The position numbers and the translations under genes are program-made. From contig JBJORF010000064.1 of NCBI GenBank assembly GCA_046049545.1, forward strand, positions 1 to 26,036: DNA of 26,036 nt, given 5' to 3'. This stretch comes from Romeriopsis sp046049545. GTDB lineage: Bacteria; Cyanobacteriota; Cyanobacteriia; Leptolyngbyales; Leptolyngbyaceae. The notes beneath the pieces were generated by a model that saw only the letters and a list, made by a program, of their open reading frames with translations, did no database searches and was not told where the DNA came from. This document shows, piece by piece, positions 22,204 to 26,036 of the stretch (positions within the stretch are counted from its first letter, which is position 1; the number at the start of each line of letters is the position of its first letter).

Positions 22204-23139
22204 ATGAATTTTCTAACAGCCCGATCGGGCCGCTGGATCGGGCTATGGGGCTTGAGCTTAAGCCTATGGCTACTGCCCGTCGGCGCGAATGCAGCGGAAT
22301 TCTCAACGCGGCAATTAACCAATGCTCAGCAGCAAAGCACCGCGATCGCATCGGTGTTGCAGCAACCCGCTAATGTGATTTATCTGGGTGAAACCCACGA
22401 TCAAGCGGCGGACCATCAGGCGCAGTTGGCGATCATCCAGGCTTTACAGCAGCAAAAACCAGGGTTAACGATCGGCCTGGAAATGGTGCAACGACCCTAC
22501 CAAGCCGCCCTCGATCGCTACATCGCCGGGGAAATCGACGAGCCGACCATGCGCGATCGCATCGAATACGACGATCGCTGGGGCTTTGACTGGGAGATGT
22601 ATGCACCGATTTTTCGCTACGCCAAGGCCCAGCAGATCCCACTGATTGCCCTAAACACGCCCCGCGAAATTACCCGCAAGGTGAGCAAGCGCGGATTAAC
22701 AAGTCTAAATCTGCCCGATCGCCGTTTTATTCCACCGATTTCCGCGATCGAAATTGGGCCAGCGCCCTACAAAACCATGCTCACCGCGATCCTCCAGCAA
22801 AACCACGGCACCCCCGATCAACCCCCCAAGCCCGATCGCATCGATCGCTTCGTCCAAGCCCAAGTGCTCTGGGATGAAACCATGGCTGAACGAATTGCCC
22901 AGGCGCATCAGCACAATCCCGATCGGCCGATCGTGGTACTCGTCGGACAAGGGCACCTCATTTACCGCTACGGCATTCCGCGCCGCGTCGAACGCCGGAT
23001 TCCGGGCATCAAACAGCAGGTGATTTTGCTCAGCCCTGATCCGAGTCTGCCAACGGTTGATGCTGAGGGAACACCGATCGCGGACTGGTGGCTCAAGCCC
23101 ACAACGCCGGAATCGAACCCATCGCAGTCCCAACCTTAA
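22204..23139 (+). CDS. ChaN-family exported protein
   Basis: A 311-residue protein of the ChaN/DUF399 family, some members of which bind haem. Residues 1-31 form a signal peptide (hydrophobic WIGLWGLSLSLWLLPVGANA, cleavage before AEF), with no lipobox cysteine. The core begins VIYLGETHDQAADH, the family GE-x-H motif, and includes TIGLEMVQRPYQ, YDDRWGFDWEMYAPI and, near the C-terminus, VLVGQGHLIYRYGIPRR with the conserved GxGH. The tail is Pro/Ser-rich. An in-frame ATG at 22183 would add seven residues; I prefer 22204, but neither has a good Shine-Dalgarno. It is divergent from hom and convergent with petE. Family call is confident; the ligand is unknown. Confidence 0.9.
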   Translation: MNFLTARSGRWIGLWGLSLSLWLLPVGANAAEFSTRQLTNAQQQSTAIASVLQQPANVIYLGETHDQAADHQAQLAIIQALQQQKPGLTIGLEMVQRPYQAALDRYIAGEIDEPTMRDRIEYDDRWGFDWEMYAPIFRYAKAQQIPLIALNTPREITRKVSKRGLTSLNLPDRRFIPPISAIEIGPAPYKTMLTAILQQNHGTPDQPPKPDRIDRFVQAQVLWDETMAERIAQAHQHNPDRPIVVLVGQGHLIYRYGIPRRVERRIPGIKQQVILLSPDPSLPTVDAEGTPIADWWLKPTTPESNPSQSQP

Positions 23140-23142
23140 ACC

Positions 23143-23177
23143 AAAGCGGGCTGCACCGAATCGGCACAGCCCACTTT
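23143..23177. terminator. Convergent hairpin between the ChaN-like gene and petE
   Basis: AAAGCGGGCTGCACCGA pairs imperfectly with TCGGCACAGCCCACTTT, a stem of about 17 pairs with three mismatches. It starts three bases after the ChaN-like stop, and A/T-rich sequence follows on the plus side. On the minus strand it lies about 50 bases after the petE stop. Confidence 0.6.
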
Positions 23178-23227
23178 GCAACAATTAAATTAAAGCGTTC
23201 AAGCCATCCTCTGGCCTGCGGACAATT

Positions 23228-23620
23228 TTACTGAACGGTGATCTTCCCGACCATGCCCGCACCCCGGTGCGGCATGCAGAAGAAGGTGTAGTCCCCCGCA
23301 GGCGCACCCGCAAAGCTCACATCAAACGTGCCGCCAGTCCCTTCAAGTCCCTTGTGAGACAACTTAGCGGCCAATTCCTTATCGCCACCGGGCACCGTTT
23401 CAAAAATGATGTTGTGGGGCGGCAACGCACCAACATTGAAGCTCACGGTATCACCCGAAGCGATCGTCAACGCGCTCGGCTCAAACACCAAACCCTTTGC
23501 GCCGCCCATCACGACTGAGTGGGAAGCCGCCGAAGCCGGAGCCGCAGCCAGGAAGAATGTGCCCACCATTAGCACAACGGCACAAACAACGGTGGAAATT
23601 CGACGCACTAAAGCTGTCAT
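23228..23620 (-). CDS. petE: Plastocyanin precursor
   Basis: A 130-residue precursor of plastocyanin, the lumenal copper protein carrying electrons from cytochrome b6f to photosystem I. Residues 1-32 are a signal peptide ending AAPASAA. The mature protein is about 98 residues, normal for the family. The copper ligands are visible: His in LPPHNIIFE, and Cys, His and Met in YTFFCMPHRGAGMVGKITV. ATG 23620 is preceded by TGAGGG. It has its own candidate promoter (23687-23657) with a dyad over the -35 box, and follows psbV2 by 140 bases. In Thermosynechococcus the gene after psbV2 is, as I recall, petJ, whose product does the same job, so plastocyanin here would be a functional swap. Firm. Confidence 0.97.
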   Translation of the reverse strand: MTALVRRISTVVCAVVLMVGTFFLAAAPASAASHSVVMGGAKGLVFEPSALTIASGDTVSFNVGALPPHNIIFETVPGGDKELAAKLSHKGLEGTGGTFDVSFAGAPAGDYTFFCMPHRGAGMVGKITVQ

Positions 23621-23656
23621 GACAAACCCTCAAGTCAAATGTAAATTCCAAGCACG

Positions 23657-23687
23657 ATCATAACTTAGACAGCCCGTCCTATGACAA
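23657..23687 (-). promoter_or_regulatory. Candidate petE promoter with overlapping dyad
   Basis: Minus strand: -35 TTGTCA (23687-23682) and -10 TATGAT (23662-23657) with a 19-base spacer, about 37 bases before ATG. A dyad with arms CCTATGAC and GTCGTAGG (23678-23698; one mismatch, 5-base centre) covers the -35 box and could be an operator. No known regulator site is recognised. Confidence 0.45.
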
Positions 23688-23760
23688 CCCGTCGTAGGCA
23701 AATTTTTGGGTTTTTTAGAAAGTTTTTGAGTGATCGCGATCGCGCTGTCGGTTTACCCCA

Positions 23761-24288
23761 CTAAAACCTTGTGGTTCCCCAGCCCTTCGCCGTTTCTGCG
23801 GCCCGCAGCACAAAGGCAGCGATCTTTTCCACCTGATCATCATTCAGCCAATCTTGACCCACTTCACGGCAGGAAAAATTCTCATCGCTGCCGTCATAGG
23901 CTAGGGGATGCCGCATGTATGCGGCCAGGGCATTCACCGTATCACGCGGCGGGGTAGCACCTTTGAGATCACCGATCGCCAGCGACACGTCCGGGCTGGA
24001 CAAGGTTGTGCCGCCCACATGACAGCTCAAACAAGTTTGGGCGAATAGTTCTTTCCCTTCCGCCATCGCATCGTAGCTAAATTCCTGCGTCGTCCCGGCC
24101 GCGTCCATCGTCATCATCGCGGGCTTCGAGGGAAACACCTGCATGAATTGCGTCAGGTAGGGATCAACTGCCGCGATCGCCTCACCCTGAATGCCCACCA
24201 GCAGCCATGATCCCACTGCCAGACCCACTGCCAGAATGCCGCCCCACACCCGACGCGGATTAACCCAATTCAAAGCAGCTTGCAACAT
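23761..24288 (-). CDS. psbV2: PsbV2, cytochrome c-550-like protein
   Basis: A 175-residue c-type cytochrome related to PsbV. An N-terminal hydrophobic export segment (about 15-40) is followed by the haem motif CLSCH (86-90) and TPPRDTVNALAAYMRHP, as in cytochrome c-550. The distal ligand region differs: where PsbV has His, this protein has Cys140 (FSCREVG) within one residue of the aligned position. PsbV2 of Thermosynechococcus elongatus has His-Cys haem coordination, so this protein may share it. PsbV2 is not a normal PSII subunit in cells with PsbV, although it can partly substitute; its true role is unclear. Start ATG 24288 has AGGAAG upstream; GTG 24291 is the alternative. A terminator separates it from psbV, so it probably has its own promoter. 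Confidence 0.9.
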   Translation of the reverse strand: MLQAALNWVNPRRVWGGILAVGLAVGSWLLVGIQGEAIAAVDPYLTQFMQVFPSKPAMMTMDAAGTTQEFSYDAMAEGKELFAQTCLSCHVGGTTLSSPDVSLAIGDLKGATPPRDTVNALAAYMRHPLAYDGSDENFSCREVGQDWLNDDQVEKIAAFVLRAAETAKGWGTTRF

Positions 24289-24420
24289 CACGAACTTCCT
24301 GGCTGACGGGGAATAAGCAAAACCGATACTTAAAATTACGACGAAACATTAAGTTACGCCGCTCCAATTATCCCCGGAACCGACCGCATCCGCCAAGCGA
24401 TCGTCCCTAGAAAAAACATC

Positions 24421-24453
24421 AAAAAATCGGCGGTGGGAATCCCCACCGCCGAT
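24421..24453 (-). terminator. Rho-independent terminator of psbV
   Basis: A perfect 12-bp stem, ATCGGCGGTGGG (24426-24437) with CCCACCGCCGAT (24442-24453), and a 4-base loop. On the minus strand it is followed directly by a run of Ts (24426-24421), the textbook form. It lies 45 bases after the psbV stop and should stop most transcripts before psbV2. Confidence 0.9.
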
Positions 24454-24497
24454 CAATTCCAAACTAGATTTCATTCCATGGGAATGCCAATCAAGAT

Positions 24498-24989
24498 TTA
24501 GTAATAAATCTTACCGCCGCCCCACTTCACGCCCACCACACGGGGTTGGATCAAAATGTAACCCGCGATCGCTTCGAGGTCATCGTCGGTCAAGTTCCGC
24601 ATTTCCGGGAACAGATCCTTACTTTTCAGGGCCGGGTGCTCTTCCGAAATATCGTTGAAGCCGTCGAAACTCATCGGTTCGCTCATGAACTTCACCAATT
24701 CCGCCACGTTATCACGCGGGGGAGTCGCCAGGGCCAGCGTTTCCGGTTCCAAACCCACGTTCGGGTTTGTCTTCGTCACACCCCCCGCATGGCACTGGGC
24801 ACAGGCATACTGGAACATTTTCTTGCCCTGAGCCAGTTGGGGCACGGTGATCGTCACCGTGTCGCCATTTGCATTTAGGGGAATCGTCCGCGTTGCTGCG
24901 TCCAAATCAACCGCATTTGCGCTCGGTGTCAGCACCTGAAACGCAAAAAATAGGGTCGTGACCGCCAGCCAAACAAATTTCTTAAGCAT
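24498..24989 (-). CDS. psbV: Photosystem II extrinsic cytochrome c-550
   Basis: A 163-residue precursor. Signal peptide 1-26 ends PSANA; the mature protein is 137 residues, the usual size. The haem motif CAQCH is at 63-67, and the distal ligand His118 (SEEHPAL) corresponds to mature position 92, as in known PsbV. The ending VKWGGGKIYY is the conserved C-terminus. PsbV binds the lumenal side of photosystem II with PsbO and PsbU and protects the oxygen-evolving cluster. ATG 24989 is preceded by AAGGAG. A double HLR1-like element lies 111-146 bases upstream, and a strong terminator follows. It heads a leftward series psbV, psbV2, petE. Firm. Confidence 0.97.
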   Translation of the reverse strand: MLKKFVWLAVTTLFFAFQVLTPSANAVDLDAATRTIPLNANGDTVTITVPQLAQGKKMFQYACAQCHAGGVTKTNPNVGLEPETLALATPPRDNVAELVKFMSEPMSFDGFNDISEEHPALKSKDLFPEMRNLTDDDLEAIAGYILIQPRVVGVKWGGGKIYY

Positions 24990-25099
24990 GGTTCTCCTTC
25001 AGACCTGGCTCAGTTCTCTCAAAGTTTCACAACACAACAAGTCTCTTACTATGAATACCACGTCATCTGCCCGATCGGTGCTGAATCTGAGAGATTGGC

Positions 25100-25135
25100 T
25101 TTACAGTGCGTTACAAATTTACGGTTCGTTACACT
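25100..25135 (+). promoter_or_regulatory. Two tandem HLR1-like elements upstream of psbV
   Basis: Unit 1 is TTTACAGT GC GTTACAAA (25100-25117) and unit 2 is TTTACGGT TC GTTACACT (25118-25135). HLR1, the RpaB-binding element, has the form (G/T)TTACA(T/A)(T/A), two bases, then the same octamer. Unit 1 departs from it at one position, unit 2 at three. The units are directly joined. They lie between the accD stop and psbV, read on the strand opposite to psbV. Binding by RpaB is inferred. Confidence 0.55.
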
Positions 25136-25158
25136 AGGCCGGACACTCAGCCGGTTGA

Positions 25159-25830
25159 TTACATTGAACGCGCCGTTACCAGGGCGCTCGGCTGGGGTTG
25201 ATGCAGGCGCAGCAGTTGTCCCAGAGTTTTCTTCATCTGGGGCCGGGGCACAATCAGATCGACGAACCCGTGGGCCACGAGATATTCCGCCGTTTGGAAG
25301 TCGTCGGGGAGCTTGGCCCGGATGGTTTGTTCAACCACGCGGCGACCCGCAAAGGCGATCGTTGCTTTCGGTTCGGCCAGGATCAAGTCCCCCAGCATCG
25401 CAAAGCTCGCCGTCACCCCGCCCGCCGTGGGATTCGTCAAGATCGGCATGTAGAGCAGCCGCTGTTCGCGGTGGCGTTCTAAGGCTCCCGAGATCTTCGC
25501 CATTTGCATCAGGCTCAACATGCCCTCCTGCATCCGCGCCCCGCCGGAAGCACAGATAATCAGCACCGGGATTTTTTGTTCCGTCGCCAGTTCGATCATG
25601 CGGGTGATTTTTTCCCCCACGACCGACCCCATGCTGCCGCCCATGAATCGGAAGTCCATTACTGCGAGGGCCACGGCTTCGCCTTCGAGTTTGCCGATGC
25701 CCGTTTGGACGGCATCCGTGAGTTTGGTTTTGTCTTGCATTTCGCGCACCCGATCGGCGTAGGGCTTACGATCGCGAAATTCCAGGGGGTCAACGGGCAG
25801 TACAGATTCGTTCAGCGCCGTCCAGGTGCC
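25159..25830 (-). CDS. accD: Acetyl-CoA carboxylase carboxyltransferase beta subunit, 5' part missing
   Basis: About 223 residues of AccD, which with AccA transfers the carboxyl group from carboxybiotin to acetyl-CoA in fatty-acid synthesis. The segment starts at GTWTALNESVLPVDPLEF and contains FMGGSMGSVVGEK, ICASGGARMQEGMLSLMQ, TAGGVTASFAMLGDLILAEP and KLPDDFQTAEYLVAHGFVD. All of these are canonical. The first 90 or so residues, including the four-cysteine zinc ribbon, are absent. The minus-strand frame stays open to 25998, but residues beyond about 25830 show no AccD resemblance and hold only one cysteine. At that point the plus strand begins to read as a beta-solenoid protein. Either the assembly joined two unrelated sequences, or accD is broken here. 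accD is normally essential, so a join artefact is more likely. Confidence 0.9.
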   Translation of the reverse strand, partial: GTWTALNESVLPVDPLEFRDRKPYADRVREMQDKTKLTDAVQTGIGKLEGEAVALAVMDFRFMGGSMGSVVGEKITRMIELATEQKIPVLIICASGGARMQEGMLSLMQMAKISGALERHREQRLLYMPILTNPTAGGVTASFAMLGDLILAEPKATIAFAGRRVVEQTIRAKLPDDFQTAEYLVAHGFVDLIVPRPQMKKTLGQLLRLHQPQPSALVTARSM

Positions 25831-26036
25831 TTCATCGGCAGTGGCGTCGGCGGACTCGGTGCCATTCGCAGCATCAGCGGCAACAACTCGCTGACCATGA
25901 CCAATGGCAACAGTGGCAGCGGTCCAGGCCTCGCCATCGATGGAAACACCGTCATCGGAGTGGATTCCGACAATCTGACAGTATCCGGTTTCTATCATGA
26001 CAGCGGCTCTTACGGCATCACCAAGGTCGGTGCCGG
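25825..26036 (+). CDS. Fragment of a beta-solenoid / autotransporter-repeat-like surface protein
   Basis: The plus strand is open to the right edge in one frame for 70 codons and reads like a repeat-type surface protein. Gly/Ser/Asn/Thr-rich strands (ISGNNSLTMTNGNSG, then DNLTVSGFYHDSG) end in YGITKVGAG, which resembles the conserved turn of autotransporter-associated beta-strand repeats (GLTKxGAGTL). No start codon belongs to it; the left boundary is where AccD similarity stops on the other strand, and the right end runs off the window. It lacks any link to the flanking photosynthesis and lipid genes, and HIP1 is absent. Origin from another locus or another organism is likely. The family is inferred from composition and one motif. 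Confidence 0.6.

Noticed and set aside
22101..22322. N-terminal extension of homoserine dehydrogenase by 74 residues
   Set aside because: The residues are not Hom-like and overlap the start and signal peptide of the divergent ChaN-like gene.
25831..25998. Minus-strand continuation of accD as its true N-terminus
   Set aside because: It lacks the four-cysteine zinc ribbon and any AccD-like motif. The opposite strand shows a coherent repeat-protein reading instead.

Overview
The window is cyanobacterial. It holds psbA, psbV, psbV2, petE, petM, ycf39 and an nblR-like regulator. The octamer GCGATCGC (HIP1) and its core CGATCG recur throughout, and many genes belong to families best known from cyanobacteria. 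I cannot name a genus. The psbV–psbV2 pair recalls Thermosynechococcus and some Leptolyngbya-like lineages. Both ends look like the ends of an assembled contig: the left end lies inside psbA (usually multicopy), and the right end changes abruptly from accD to unrelated coding sequence on the other strand.

Layout. 1-1,860: the start of psbA with its promoter, a J-domain/pentapeptide-repeat fusion, and a small DUF2949 protein. 2,450-4,770: a probable leftward operon nadK > nblR-like response regulator > DUF192 lipoprotein. 4,870-6,790: ycf39, a roughly 700-base gene-poor stretch rich in repeats, and the tiny cytochrome b6f gene petM, which is too short for ordinary ORF listing. 6,900-8,430: pdxA and rbfA, rightward. 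8,560-12,310: a leftward run of four genes: a ribulose/xylulose-type sugar kinase, a protein with an acyl-carrier-like tail, a small protein with a possible Cys-His-Asp triad, and a GT2-GtrA fusion. 12,470-13,170: a small conserved protein and gatC, rightward. 13,225-20,680: a tightly packed leftward surface-glycan operon: SDR 4,6-dehydratase, sugar nucleotidyltransferase, SDR reductase, GtrB-like glycosyltransferase, zinc-ribbon methyltransferase and YfhO-like membrane protein. The homoserine dehydrogenase gene lies just upstream. 22,200-23,140: a ChaN-family exported protein. 23,228-24,989: a photosynthetic electron-transfer cluster psbV > psbV2 > petE, all leftward. 25,159-26,036: a 5'-truncated accD joined to a fragment of a beta-solenoid (autotransporter-repeat-like) gene on the other strand.

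How the genes work together. Three themes stand out. The first is photosynthesis: PSII core, PSII extrinsic cytochrome, PSII assembly factor, b6f subunit, plastocyanin, and stress-response regulation by the NblR type. The promoter regions of psbA and psbV carry motifs resembling the HLR1 high-light element. The second is synthesis and export of a decorated surface glycan. The third is housekeeping: NADP supply, pyridoxal phosphate, threonine/methionine synthesis, ribosome maturation, tRNA-Gln/Asn amidation and fatty-acid synthesis.

I found no CRISPR array, tRNA, rRNA, transposase, phage gene or recognisable defence system, and no clearly new multi-gene system. The most notable items are the accD chimera, the double HLR1-like element before psbV, the psbV-psbV2-petE arrangement, and several oddly built proteins.
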